A DNA stretch of 64,000 nt. It comes from Allobosea sp. BK604 (lineage in GTDB: Bacteria; Pseudomonadota; Alphaproteobacteria; Rhizobiales; Beijerinckiaceae). The notes beneath the pieces were generated by a model, which saw nothing but the letters and a program-made list of their open reading frames with translations, was not told the DNA's origin and searched no databases. The position numbers and the translations under genes were made by a program. The stretch covers positions 181,717-245,716 of the forward strand of contig NZ_SLZF01000013.1 in the NCBI RefSeq assembly GCF_004341515.1. Reading direction: 5' to 3'. Of this stretch, positions 39,895 through 49,095 are shown piece after piece; the stretch's first letter is position 1, and each line of letters begins with the position of its first letter.

Positions 39895-42774
39895 TCAGGC
39901 GTAGGATGCGCTCGCCTCGGAAATAGTGGAGAGACGCTGGCGGCGATTGCGCGCTTCGGCGAGATCCTCCCAGGCCGCGTCGCCACTGAATTTCGCGCAG
40001 CACGCAGTGAGAAGATCCAAGGCCTCGGCCTGTCGGCCAGCGGCCTCCAGCATTCTCGACAAAGCCAGGGCCGCGCGAAGCTCGAGGGTCAGCGCGCCCA
40101 TCTCGTTGGCTTTGGCGATGGCGAGCCCGAACTGCCTCTCGGCCTCCTGGCGATTGCCGGTGTGAAGCGCGATGAGGGCTGCAATGCGACAGATCTCGGG
40201 AAGGCACCAATTCGCGACCTGCGCATGCGCCAGGGATCGCGCCTGCTCGACGAGTTCCCGGGCGTCATCGGCCGCACCCGCTTCGAGCAGCGCCTCGGCG
40301 ACCATGCTGTAATGCATGGGGGCGCGGAGCAGGTTTCGCGCCGCGATCAGGTCATGCAGACGCGCCTTGAACTCTGCCGCGCCGCCGGCTTCGCGCCTCT
40401 TGGCTCGCAGGGCGCTCTTGAAAAAGCGGCATACCTCCCGCCAGATGCCGATATCTTCCTGGCGGCCGTTTTCCTCGAGCATGGCAAGGAATTTCGCGGC
40501 ATCGTCGAGATTGCCCGTCCAGATGGCGATCGGAATCGCGGAGACGGCCAGCGCGTTCGAATGGGAGACGACATGGCCCGTCGCCGCGGCCCGGTCGACC
40601 GCGGCCTGAGCGACCCGCATCGCCCGGTCGGGATCTCCGGAAATCCAGAGCACGACCGCGAACGAGCAGCGAATGCCGACACCGCGCTCGGCCTGGAAGC
40701 GAGCGAAGCGGACGGGGTCCTTTGGCCGCTCGTGGCGTGCTGCCAGCCTTTCAAGCCTCTGCCGGGCATTGCCGACCTGGCCGATATACATCTCGGCCAT
40801 GGCCATCATCCGGTTGCCTTCAGCCACGGCCGGCCAATCGCCCTGGGCTTCGGCAATCGCCATGAACTGGTGCAGCTTGCTGATGCCTTCGAGCAGGCGT
40901 CCGACATAGATGAGATAGGCGGCCAGGCCCCACAGGCCATGGAGCTGATACTCCGTGCTGTTTTCCGTCACCCCCAGCCGATAGCACTCTTGCCAGGCCG
41001 CCTCGGTCGCTGGGGCAAGGTGCTGGGCGAAGCTCATTCCCGATGCGCGGGCCGCGATGAGCTTCATGGTCAGGTCCGCCGGGCAATCGCCGAGATCATG
41101 ACCCGCGATGAGCGCGCGTTCGATGCGCGACTGCATCTCACAGACGGACGAGAGTTCGATCCAAAGCGGAATCGCCGCTGCCGTGAGCTTGATTCCGAGC
41201 AACTGATCCCCGCCATGGCCGAAGGCCCAGGCGAGAACATTTCTCAGATCATCGACACGGCCGGCATAATCGGACATCCAGTCCTGCTTCTCGCGCCACG
41301 CCCTTTCCTCCGCGGCCCGCTCGAACGACGCCAGGATATGTCGCGCGTGACATTCCAGGGCGCGACCGCGCTCGGCGGTGTCGGCCAGCCGTTCCGAGGA
41401 ATAGGCCCTGGTGCTCTCGAGAAGCCGATAGCTGAGCTTGCCACCGTGATACTCGGTGCCGACGATCGATTTGTTGGTCAGACGCTCCAGCGTGTCGATG
41501 GTCTGCGCGGCGTCGAAGTCGGCCGCCTTCGACATGGCGACCGCATCCTGGAGCTGGAAAACGCCGGCAAAAACCGACAGGAGCCTCAGCAGCGACGCTT
41601 CATCGTCGGACAGGAGCCGATAGCTCCAGTCGAGTGTCGCCAGAAGTGTCTGCTGGCGCAAAGGCGCGGCGCGCGTGCCGTTGCTCAGCAACAGAAAGCG
41701 CTGCTCGAGCATGGTGAGCAGCGTCGGCACACCAAACGTGATGGTCTTGCTGGCCGCCAGTTCGATGGCGAGAGCGATGCCGTCGAGCCGGCGGCAGATC
41801 GCGGAAACGAGGGGGGCATCCGCATCGCTGAGCTCGTAGCTGCCGCGCTCCTGCGCGCGTGCCACGAACAGCTGAACGGCCGCAAAATCCAGCGCTTCCT
41901 TGGCGGTGATGATTTGGCTTTCGGTGGGAACATCGAGGGTCGGCAGCCGATAGATGTGTTCCGATACCGTCCGGAGCGGTTCGCGACTCGTCGCCAGGAC
42001 CTTGATGGTGGGAAGCTTGGCCAAAAGCCGGTTCACGATCACCGTGACGATTGGCGCGAGATGCTCGCAATTATCGAGCACGATCAGCATCTGCCTGCCG
42101 TGCAGGAGATCGATGACTTCGGAAAGCGTGTCCTCCGAACTCTGCCGCGCCGCCACGCCGGCCGCGATCGCCGCGATCGCATATTGCGGATCGCCGACCG
42201 TGGAGAGGTCGACGAAACACACGCCGTCGGCGTAGTTCGGCAATTCGTGATGGGCGACGGCGATGGCAATCGTTGTCTTTCCCACGCCCCCCGGACCGAC
42301 GATGGAGACACAGCGCGTATCCGCGAGCACCGATGCGATGCGGGAGATTTCCGTGGTGCGGCCGATCACCAGAGGCGGTTTGGGTAGCGTCCTCGTGGAG
42401 GCGACTGACGATCGCGGGATCGGGGCCTGCTCGGGCGCCTCCTGCTTGACGGGAGCGACAAAGCGATAGCCTCGACCGGCCACTGTTGCGATGTAGGCTT
42501 CGTCGGACCCCTCGGCGAGCGCGCGGCGCAGCGAGGCGACATTGACCTTGAGGTTGGCCTCATGGACGAACGTGTCGGGCCAGCAGAAATCGAAGAGCTC
42601 GTTCTTGCTGACGATTTCTCCGGAGCGGCGTACGAGCAGCGCGAGAATATCGAGCGCCCGGCCACCAATCCGGACGGGGACTCCGTTGCACAGCAGGAGC
42701 TGCCGCTCGGGAACAAGCCGGAACGGACCGAAGGAGTAGGTGCAACATTCTGGGGATGGGCGCGGTGCTGCCAT
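39895..42774 (-). CDS. Winged-helix/NB-ARC-like ATPase transcriptional regulator with TPR-like C-terminus
   Basis: The 959-aa protein begins with an OmpR/PhoB-type winged helix (YSFGPFRLVPERQLLL, LDILALLVRRSGEIVSKNEL, RGYRFVAPV; residues about 10-105). A STAND-type ATPase follows, with Walker A IVGPGGVGKTTIAIAVA, Walker B-like RQMLIVLDNCEHL, sensor VLATSREPL and GIALAIELAAS. The last 450 residues are alpha-helical, TPR-like repeats. Such proteins integrate a ligand or partner signal through the ATPase. It is divergent from a solute-binding-protein gene, and phased TTTACC repeats lie between them. The first possible codon (TTG, 42795) is less likely than the ATG at 42774. Confidence 0.86.
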   Translation of the reverse strand: MAAPRPSPECCTYSFGPFRLVPERQLLLCNGVPVRIGGRALDILALLVRRSGEIVSKNELFDFCWPDTFVHEANLKVNVASLRRALAEGSDEAYIATVAGRGYRFVAPVKQEAPEQAPIPRSSVASTRTLPKPPLVIGRTTEISRIASVLADTRCVSIVGPGGVGKTTIAIAVAHHELPNYADGVCFVDLSTVGDPQYAIAAIAAGVAARQSSEDTLSEVIDLLHGRQMLIVLDNCEHLAPIVTVIVNRLLAKLPTIKVLATSREPLRTVSEHIYRLPTLDVPTESQIITAKEALDFAAVQLFVARAQERGSYELSDADAPLVSAICRRLDGIALAIELAASKTITFGVPTLLTMLEQRFLLLSNGTRAAPLRQQTLLATLDWSYRLLSDDEASLLRLLSVFAGVFQLQDAVAMSKAADFDAAQTIDTLERLTNKSIVGTEYHGGKLSYRLLESTRAYSSERLADTAERGRALECHARHILASFERAAEERAWREKQDWMSDYAGRVDDLRNVLAWAFGHGGDQLLGIKLTAAAIPLWIELSSVCEMQSRIERALIAGHDLGDCPADLTMKLIAARASGMSFAQHLAPATEAAWQECYRLGVTENSTEYQLHGLWGLAAYLIYVGRLLEGISKLHQFMAIAEAQGDWPAVAEGNRMMAMAEMYIGQVGNARQRLERLAARHERPKDPVRFARFQAERGVGIRCSFAVVLWISGDPDRAMRVAQAAVDRAAATGHVVSHSNALAVSAIPIAIWTGNLDDAAKFLAMLEENGRQEDIGIWREVCRFFKSALRAKRREAGGAAEFKARLHDLIAARNLLRAPMHYSMVAEALLEAGAADDARELVEQARSLAHAQVANWCLPEICRIAALIALHTGNRQEAERQFGLAIAKANEMGALTLELRAALALSRMLEAAGRQAEALDLLTACCAKFSGDAAWEDLAEARNRRQRLSTISEASASYA

Positions 42775-43143
42775 TCCTGAATCGCCCTCGCGCAAACGCC
42801 GGTCCGTTCTCCCAATAACCGCGCGACGTTCTCGGTCCGCGGGAACTACCTATGTCGTACCATGTCCCAAGGCCGCACGCGGCGCAAATCCGGTCGATGC
42901 CGCATCGGCCGGGTCAACGCCGACATCTCAGAGTATCGCTGCTTTCTGCCGTGACGGCACGCCGTGACGCTCACAAATCCGCGAGAAATCGGCTCGATTT
43001 ACCGAAATTTACCACCCTTTACCCGGCCGCGTGTTGCCTGCAGCCTAAGCTTCCGCTGTGCCCAGGGAGTGTCGAAGAGAGCTGATGGTCCAGCGGCTCT
43101 TCGACCGGTTGGCTTCGAAATCGACCTGAGCGGTGAGGTTGGC
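42775..43143. other. Divergent promoter region of the regulator and the solute-binding protein gene
   Basis: These 369 bp hold no convincing gene; a frame in phase with the binding protein is open from 42964 but lacks a signal peptide and family features. The main feature is the TTTACC array at 42998-43023. Confidence 0.6.
42998..43023 (+). promoter_or_regulatory. Three TTTACC direct repeats with exact 10-bp period, candidate operator
   Basis: TTTACC occurs at 42998, 43008 and 43018, so all copies lie on one face of the helix. This is the arrangement that OmpR/PhoB- and SARP-type winged-helix proteins bind. It lies 121 bp upstream of the solute-binding protein gene and 224 bp upstream of the divergent winged-helix regulator. 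A related array sits at 44850. Confidence 0.6.
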
Positions 43144-44712
43144 ATGACAAGGACACGCAGAGACCTCCTGAAGGCAGGTCTGAGCTCGGTGTCTCTGCCC
43201 TTCATCGGCTGGGATGGCGCTGCGGCGCAATCGGCAAGCAGGTTCGTCTTTGCGAACAATAGCCCCTATGACAATCTCGACCCGCACACGATTTTCGACG
43301 TGTCGCGCGCGGCGATCCGCTTCAACCTCTATGACGGGCTCTATCGCTGGGTCGACAATCCGCCGAAGCTGATCCCCTGGCTGGCCGAGAGCCATTCCGT
43401 TTCCGATGACGGGAAAACCTATACGTTCAAGCTCCGACGGGATGTCGCATTCCATGACGGGAAGCCGCTGACCTCCGCCGATGTCGTTTATTCCGTCGAG
43501 CGCATCCTCGCGCTGAAGCGGGGGCCTTCAAGCGTCTATGCGGATGTCGTCAAGCCCGGCACGACGCAGTCGCCGGATCCGCACACCGTGGTGTTCAATC
43601 TCGTCAGGCCGTCCGCGATCTTCCTGGCCACGGTGCCCGACATCCTCGTCGTGAACAGCACAGCGGTGAAGGCCAACGAGAAGGATGGCGACTGGGCCGA
43701 GCCCTGGCTCGCCCGCAACGAGGCCGGCTCCGGCTCCTATGCGCTGCGGCGTCATGATCCTGCGATCGGCTTCACGGCGCGGCGCTTTCCCGAGCATTTC
43801 GCCGGCTGGACGGGCCAGCCGCTCGACGAGCTCGAATTCCGCACCGTGCTCGAGACCAACACCCGCGTCCTCGGCCTGATCCGCGGCGATTTCCAGGGCG
43901 CGGACGGCTATATGCCCTATGACCAGATCCAGCGCTTGCGCCAGTCGCCGAACGTGCAGGTCATCGAGCAGGAATCCATGCGGGTCTTCGGCCTTGCCCT
44001 CAACAATAGCAAGCCGCCGATGGACGACGTGCATTTCCGGCGGGCACTGGCCCATGCCTTCGACTATGACGGCTTCATCAACGACATCATGAAGGGCTCG
44101 GTTTCACGCAATCCCGGGCCCAACCCGAACACGATCTGGGGAACGCCGGCCGGGCTGAAAGGCTATCGCTACGATCTCGACGAGGCCCGTTCCGAGCTGC
44201 GGAAGGTCACGGCGCCGCTGCGCCCGATCACGCTCAATCCCCTCGCGGGCTTCAGCGAATCCGAGCAGGCCGCGGTCCTGTTCCAGAACTCGCTGCGACA
44301 GGTCGGGATCGAGGCCGTGGTCGAGGTCTCGCCCTGGCCGGTCATCGCAGCCCGCTTCAACAAGCCTGAGACGATGGCCGATGTGATCCCGGTCTGGAAA
44401 AGCACGTTCTATGTCGATCCCAACAACTGGGTCGGCGAGCTGTTCGGGACGCGGTACCATGGCCCGCGCACCTTCAGCTATTACAGCAATCCCGAATTCG
44501 ACAGGCGCCTCGATCAGGCCCTTGTTTCAAGCAATAGCGAGGAGCGGCGGCGGCTCTACGAGGAGATGACCCAGATGGTCTACGATGATGCCGCCGGCAT
44601 CTTCGTCTATAATACCCGCTGGTACGGACCCTATTCGAGCAAGGTGGAGGGAATCCGCTTCTCGCCCGTCAGCCATGGCCAGGACCTGCGCTGGGCCTCG
44701 CTGAAGCGCTGA
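43144..44712 (+). CDS. Peptide/opine-type ABC transporter solute-binding protein (SBP_bac_5)
   Basis: The 522-aa protein has a twin-arginine-like signal (TRTRRDLLKAGLSSVSL) with cleavage near GAAAQS. The family 5 binding-protein fold follows: LDPHTIFDVSRAAIRFNLYDGLYRW, WLAESHSVSDDGKTYTFKLRRDVAFHDGKPLTSADVVYS, GSGSYALRRHDP, and the C-terminal hinge with FSYYSNPEFDRRLDQAL. Such proteins bind peptides, opines, glycosides or related solutes. No permease or ATPase genes are adjacent, so it must share a transporter or work alone. GAGG precedes the ATG at 43144. Its promoter carries the TTTACC array and is shared with the divergent regulator. Confidence 0.88.
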   Translation: MTRTRRDLLKAGLSSVSLPFIGWDGAAAQSASRFVFANNSPYDNLDPHTIFDVSRAAIRFNLYDGLYRWVDNPPKLIPWLAESHSVSDDGKTYTFKLRRDVAFHDGKPLTSADVVYSVERILALKRGPSSVYADVVKPGTTQSPDPHTVVFNLVRPSAIFLATVPDILVVNSTAVKANEKDGDWAEPWLARNEAGSGSYALRRHDPAIGFTARRFPEHFAGWTGQPLDELEFRTVLETNTRVLGLIRGDFQGADGYMPYDQIQRLRQSPNVQVIEQESMRVFGLALNNSKPPMDDVHFRRALAHAFDYDGFINDIMKGSVSRNPGPNPNTIWGTPAGLKGYRYDLDEARSELRKVTAPLRPITLNPLAGFSESEQAAVLFQNSLRQVGIEAVVEVSPWPVIAARFNKPETMADVIPVWKSTFYVDPNNWVGELFGTRYHGPRTFSYYSNPEFDRRLDQALVSSNSEERRRLYEEMTQMVYDDAAGIFVYNTRWYGPYSSKVEGIRFSPVSHGQDLRWASLKR

Positions 44713-44849
44713 GGATCGTGGGCCTCAGCCGCGCAGGCGCAGTTGGGAAATAGGGATACGCAGAGTCCCGAGGAATAGATTGTCTCGATCCCGAAGTAAT
44801 TCTTGAATAAGCGCTGCGATCAGCCCGTATTTGATGATTGCGGTTCTGT

Positions 44850-44875
44850 TTTACGGGTTTTTACCAGTTTTAATT
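44850..44875 (+). promoter_or_regulatory. Second phased TTTAC(C) array, candidate operator
   Basis: TTTACG at 44850 and TTTACC at 44860, again 10 bp apart, are followed by TTTAATT about one turn on. The array lies 54-79 bp upstream of the royal-jelly-like gene. It matches the array at 42998-43023 in both sequence and period. Confidence 0.5.
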
Positions 44876-44928
44876 CTCGCAGTTCGACATGCGTCGACTA
44901 TCAAGCTGGCGTTCCGAGGGAGAGCGCC

Positions 44929-46032
44929 ATGACGCCCATTCGCACGTTTCTTCTCGCGACCGCCGCGACGCTGGTCAGCCCCGTGACCGCATCGGAGCAA
45001 CCCAAGGTCGGCCAGATCGAGATCGTCGCCGAGCTCGACATCACCCCCGGCAATGTGACCGCTTCGAAGGACGGCCGCGTCTTTGCGAGCGTCCATGGCA
45101 TGCGCCGCGGGCCGGTCCAGATGATCGAGATCACCGGGCGGAGTTCCTACGTCGCCTTTCCCGATGCGGGCTGGAATGCCAAGCCGGGCTCGGGGCCGAA
45201 CGTGCTGAACACGCCGCATGGCGTCCTCATCGACACGCGGGACTGGCTCTGGGTCGTCGATCACGGCAACTGGATGGACAATCCCCAGCCGCCGAAACTG
45301 GTCGCGTTCGACATCAATACCCGCAAACAGACCTATCGCTTCGACTTCGATGCCACCTCCGCCCCCAAGGGGCAGATCCTGCAGGACCTTGCCGTCGATG
45401 CCGAGCGTGGCTTCGTCTATGTCGCCGATTGCGGCCCCGACCCCGCGCTGGTCGTCGTCAATACCGGAACCGGCAAGGCGCGCCGCTTCAGCGGGCATGC
45501 CTCGTTGGCGGCCGAAGATGTCGAGCTGGTCGTCGAAGGCAAGCCGCTGCTCTTTCCGGGCGCGGACGGGCGCATGGCTCCGACGCGCGTCGGCATCAAC
45601 CCGGTCACGCTGTCGGCCGATGGCGAGACATTGTTCTTCGGCTCGATGAACGGCAAGAGCTGGTTCGCGGCGCCGGCCCGCTTGCTGAGGGAAGGGGCCG
45701 ATGATGCCGCGATTGGCGCCGCCATCCGGAGCGTCGGGCCAAAGCCCTTGTCGGACGGCGCTGCGACCGATGCCGAGGGCAATCACTTCATCACCAACCT
45801 ACCGGAAAACGGCATCGACAAGCTGACCAGCGACGGGCAACTGCAGCCCTTCGTGCGCGACGACCGGTTCCTCTGGCCCGACAACGCGCATTTCGGCCCG
45901 GATTCCTGGCTCTATGTCGCGGTCAACCAGCTCCATCGCAACCCGATCTTCTCGGGCACGACCGATGCCGGGAAGCCGCCTTACCTTATCGCGCGGATCT
46001 GGACCGGTACGCGCGGACAGCCCGGCCGGTAG
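44929..46032 (+). CDS. Secreted major royal jelly/yellow-like beta-propeller protein
   Basis: The 367-aa protein has a Sec signal (TPIRTFLLATAATLVSPVTA, cleavage near TAS-EQ) and an MRJP-type six-bladed propeller. Typical segments are GNVTASKDGRVFASVHGM, LNTPHGVLIDTRDWLWVVDHG, LQDLAVDAERGFVYVADCG, GINPVTLSADGETLFFGSMNG and DGAATDAEGNHFITNLPENGI. Bacterial members are little studied; gluconolactonase-like or binding roles are possible. A strong GAGGGAGA precedes the ATG at 44929. It lies 216 bp after the solute-binding protein gene and has its own TTTACC-type array, so both genes are probably controlled by the same regulator. Confidence 0.85.
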   Translation: MTPIRTFLLATAATLVSPVTASEQPKVGQIEIVAELDITPGNVTASKDGRVFASVHGMRRGPVQMIEITGRSSYVAFPDAGWNAKPGSGPNVLNTPHGVLIDTRDWLWVVDHGNWMDNPQPPKLVAFDINTRKQTYRFDFDATSAPKGQILQDLAVDAERGFVYVADCGPDPALVVVNTGTGKARRFSGHASLAAEDVELVVEGKPLLFPGADGRMAPTRVGINPVTLSADGETLFFGSMNGKSWFAAPARLLREGADDAAIGAAIRSVGPKPLSDGAATDAEGNHFITNLPENGIDKLTSDGQLQPFVRDDRFLWPDNAHFGPDSWLYVAVNQLHRNPIFSGTTDAGKPPYLIARIWTGTRGQPGR

Positions 46033-46105
46033 CGTTTCCGCGGCGGCTCGGACTGGGTGGCCATCCGCCCGCGTCCGAACGAAAATGCGGGCGCTTTCCG
46101 GTGCG

Positions 46106-46211
46106 CTAGAGCATTTTCGAGCGAAGTGGATACCGGTTCGCGTGAAGAAAATGCGTCAAAACAAGTAGATCGAGAATTTTCGCGATTCGAAGAAACGCGG
46201 AAATGCTCTAG
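46106..46211 (+). repeat. RIME-like 106-bp palindromic element, copy G
   Basis: Direct, essentially consensus copy from CTAGAGCATTTTCGAGCG to GGAAATGCTCTAG, with both CTAG ends intact. It differs from copies F and H by only a few bases. It lies between the royal-jelly-like gene and the antiporter gene. Confidence 0.93.
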
Positions 46212-46270
46212 GCTAGCGTCTACTTGGTCTTGCGATGCCCCCAGCGCCTCTCTCGAAAGCGGGCTGGTCG

Positions 46271-47812
46271 ATGATCCTGTTTGAAACCGTCCTGGCCTTT
46301 CTTCTCGGTGCGGTGCTGCTTGCGGCGCTGGCCCGGCGCGTCGGGATCGCCTATCCGGTCGTTCTCGCCGTTGCCGGCGTCGCCCTGGCCTTCGTTCCGA
46401 ACATGCCGCAGATACCGCTCGATCCCGAGCTGGTCCTGGTGCTGTTCGTCGCGCCGATCTTGCTCGACGCCGCCTTCGACACATCCGTCCGCGATCTCCG
46501 CAGGAACTGGCGCTGCGTCGGCGGCCTCGTCGTGATCGCCGTGGGCGTCACCACGCTCGCCGTCGCCTGGGTCGCGCGCTGGCTGGTGCCGGATCTGCCA
46601 TGGGCCGCGGCGATCGCGCTCGGCGCCATCGTCGCGCCTCCCGATGCGGTGGCCGCGACAGCGATCCTGCGGCGCGTGCGCCCGCCCCATCGCCTCATCG
46701 TCATCCTCGAGGGCGAAAGCCTGCTCAACGATGCGACGGCCCTGCTGATCTACCGGCTGGCGGTGGCGGCGATGGTCTCCGGCGGCTTCTCGCCGGCCGC
46801 CGCGCTGCCGACATTCGGCCTCGTGGTGATCGGCAGCCTCGTGCTGGGCGTCGCGATGGGGTGGCTGGTCACGCGCTTCCTGGCGCTGTTCCAGGATCCG
46901 CCCAGCCTGATCATCCTGCAATTCATCACGACCTTCGGCGTCTGGATCCTCGCCGAGCGGTTCCATCTCTCCGGCATCATCACCATCGTCGTCTATGCGA
47001 TGGTGCTCGCCTGGACGACGCCTGGCCGCACCAGCTCGCGCCTGCGCATCCCCGCCTATGCCGTCTGGGAGACGACGGTCTTCGTCCTGCAGATCTTCGC
47101 CTTCATTCTGGTCGGCATGCAGCTGCAGCCGATCTTCGGCCATCTCGATGCCGCGACCATCATGCGATATGGCGTGGTCGCGCTCGCGGTCCTGGTCACG
47201 GTGATTGCGGTCCGCCTTGTCTGGGTCTTCCTCGAACACCGGGTCGCCGGCTATGCGCGCAAGCCGGCCGGGCTAGAAAATGGCCTGCAGCCCGACGTAT
47301 CGTCGCACGGAGATGGGTTGATCATCGCCTGGTGCGGCATGCGCGGCATCGTCACGCTCGCCGCGGCCTATGCGCTGCCGGCGGATTTCCCCTATCGCGA
47401 TCTCATCCTGATCTGTGCCTTCGCCGTCGTCGTCGGAACGCTGGTCATCCAGGGGCTGACCTTGCCGCTGCTTCTGCGGCATCTTGCGCTGAAGGACGAC
47501 CATCCGATCGAACGCGAGTTTCGCCAGGCGCGCAGCTCCGCGCTCGAGACCGGCCTCGGCTCGATCGCCGAAGCCCGCTCGGAGGCCGCCGACATGGTGA
47601 GGGCGGAGTATTCCGAGATGTTGCGGCAATCGCTGGATCAGCCGACCTTCGATACCGAGCAGAACCGGCTCCGGCGCGTCGCGCTCGCTGCGGCCCGCCG
47701 CTCGGCCCTGGAGATGCGCCGAAGCGGCCAGATCGGCGACGACGCGTTTCATCGGCTGGAAGAGGAGCTCGACTGGCTGGAACTCGGCGCCGCCGCGCGG
47801 ATGCCCGAATGA
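46271..47812 (+). CDS. CPA1-family Na+/H+ antiporter
   Basis: About 513 aa with 11-12 hydrophobic helices and the CPA1 signatures ILLDAAFDTSVRDLRRNW, APPDAVAATAILRRV and EGESLLNDATALLIYRLAV (the N-D pair in the ion-binding helix), then WCGMRGIVTLAAAYALP. A hydrophilic C-terminal tail of about 110 residues follows. It exchanges cytoplasmic Na+ or K+ for H+. The ATG at 46235 would add 12 non-hydrophobic residues; the ATG at 46271 begins right at TM1 and is preferred. The stop overlaps the start of the amine oxidase gene (ATGATG/TGATG), so the two are co-translated. Confidence 0.9.
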   Translation: MILFETVLAFLLGAVLLAALARRVGIAYPVVLAVAGVALAFVPNMPQIPLDPELVLVLFVAPILLDAAFDTSVRDLRRNWRCVGGLVVIAVGVTTLAVAWVARWLVPDLPWAAAIALGAIVAPPDAVAATAILRRVRPPHRLIVILEGESLLNDATALLIYRLAVAAMVSGGFSPAAALPTFGLVVIGSLVLGVAMGWLVTRFLALFQDPPSLIILQFITTFGVWILAERFHLSGIITIVVYAMVLAWTTPGRTSSRLRIPAYAVWETTVFVLQIFAFILVGMQLQPIFGHLDAATIMRYGVVALAVLVTVIAVRLVWVFLEHRVAGYARKPAGLENGLQPDVSSHGDGLIIAWCGMRGIVTLAAAYALPADFPYRDLILICAFAVVVGTLVIQGLTLPLLLRHLALKDDHPIEREFRQARSSALETGLGSIAEARSEAADMVRAEYSEMLRQSLDQPTFDTEQNRLRRVALAAARRSALEMRRSGQIGDDAFHRLEEELDWLELGAAARMPE

Positions 47813-49059
47813 TGGCTGACTATGACGTGATCGTCATCGGCGCCGGCGCGGCCGGTATCGCCGCGGCGCGAGAGCTGATGGCGGCGGGCCTGTCCATCCA
47901 TGTCCTCGAAGCCAATGACCGGATCGGCGGGCGCGCCTGGACCGTCCAGCGCGAAGGCCTTCCGATCGATCTCGGTTGCGGCTGGCTGCACTCGGCCGAC
48001 CGGAACCCCTGGACTGGCCTGGCGGAAACGCTCGGCTTCGCCGTCGACCGCTCGGCGCCGCCCTGGGGCAAGGCGTTCGTGGAGTCCGGCTTTCCAGCTG
48101 GCGACCAACGGGCAGCGCGCGCTTCCCGCGCCGCCTTCGAAACCCGGCTGCACGATGCGCATGCGGCGAGCGACCGCGCCTCGGATCTGCTGCGGCCGGA
48201 CGATCAATGGGTTCCCTTCATCGAGGCGACCAGCACCTACGTCAATGGCGTCGAGCTGGAGGGCCTGTCGATCCGGGATTACCTGTCATATGCCGATGCC
48301 GACACGGGGGTGAACTGGCGCGTCGTCGGGGGGTATGGCGCGCTCATCTCTGCCGCGGCGGCGGCGCTTCCCGTCACGTTGGGCGTTGCCGCGACCGCGA
48401 TCGAGGCGGATGGGCGGCTCCTCTCGGTCACGACCACGGCGGGCACGCTCGCGGCATCGCGGGTGGTGGTCACGCTCTCGACGAGCGTATTGTCATCCGG
48501 AGCGCTCCGGCTGCCCTCGGCGCTCGACGACAGGCTGGAGGCGGCGGCGCAGCTGCCGCTCGGTCTCGCCGACAAAATCTACTTCCATCTCGAATTGCCC
48601 GGTGGGCTCGACCTGGATGTGCAAGCGCTCGGCAATCCGCATGTCGCGCGGACCGGCAGCTACCATATCCGGCCGCTCGGCCGGCCCCTGATCGAGGGCT
48701 TTCTGGGCGGAGCCGTTGCCCGTGAGCTCGAGGCCGGCGACGAGATGGCGGCCTTTGCTGTCGACGAGCTCGCCGGCCTCTTCGGCGCCGATATCAAGCG
48801 CCGCCTTCGTCTCATCGCCCATTCGCGATGGGGCAGCGAACCATTGTCGGGCGGGTCCTATAGCCATGCCTTGCCGGGCCATGCCGGTGCACGATCGGTG
48901 CTGGCCACGCCCTGGCAGGACCGGATCTATTTCGCCGGCGAGGCCTGCTCGGAAAGCGATTTTTCGACCGCACACGGCGCCTATGCGACGGGGATCGCGG
49001 CTGCGCGCACGATCCTGGCGTCCTCCGGCAAGGAGGCCGGCGCCGATCCCGGATTATGA
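47809..49059 (+). CDS. FAD-dependent flavin monoamine oxidase-like protein
   Basis: The 416-aa protein begins MMADYDVIVIGAGAAGIAAARELMAAG, the FAD-binding Rossmann motif, followed by GGRAWTVQ, and ends with the FAD-contacting IYFAGEACSESDFSTAHGAYATGIAAA. This is the amine oxidase (MAO/polyamine oxidase) family. The substrate could be a polyamine, an aromatic amine or another secondary amine. No signal peptide is seen. The gene overlaps the antiporter by 1-4 bp (two possible ATGs at 47809 and 47812), an unusual pairing. It converges with the hydrolase gene downstream. Confidence 0.87.
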   Translation: MMADYDVIVIGAGAAGIAAARELMAAGLSIHVLEANDRIGGRAWTVQREGLPIDLGCGWLHSADRNPWTGLAETLGFAVDRSAPPWGKAFVESGFPAGDQRAARASRAAFETRLHDAHAASDRASDLLRPDDQWVPFIEATSTYVNGVELEGLSIRDYLSYADADTGVNWRVVGGYGALISAAAAALPVTLGVAATAIEADGRLLSVTTTAGTLAASRVVVTLSTSVLSSGALRLPSALDDRLEAAAQLPLGLADKIYFHLELPGGLDLDVQALGNPHVARTGSYHIRPLGRPLIEGFLGGAVARELEAGDEMAAFAVDELAGLFGADIKRRLRLIAHSRWGSEPLSGGSYSHALPGHAGARSVLATPWQDRIYFAGEACSESDFSTAHGAYATGIAAARTILASSGKEAGADPGL

Positions 49060-49095
49060 TCGGATTTCTGTTCGGATCGCGGTGCGCAGGCGTCG

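Noticed and set aside
39724..42387. 887-codon open frame antisense to the winged-helix regulator
   Set aside because: It has no recognisable domain, begins inside RIME copy F and mirrors the GC-rich codons of the regulator, which has clear motifs in the other direction.
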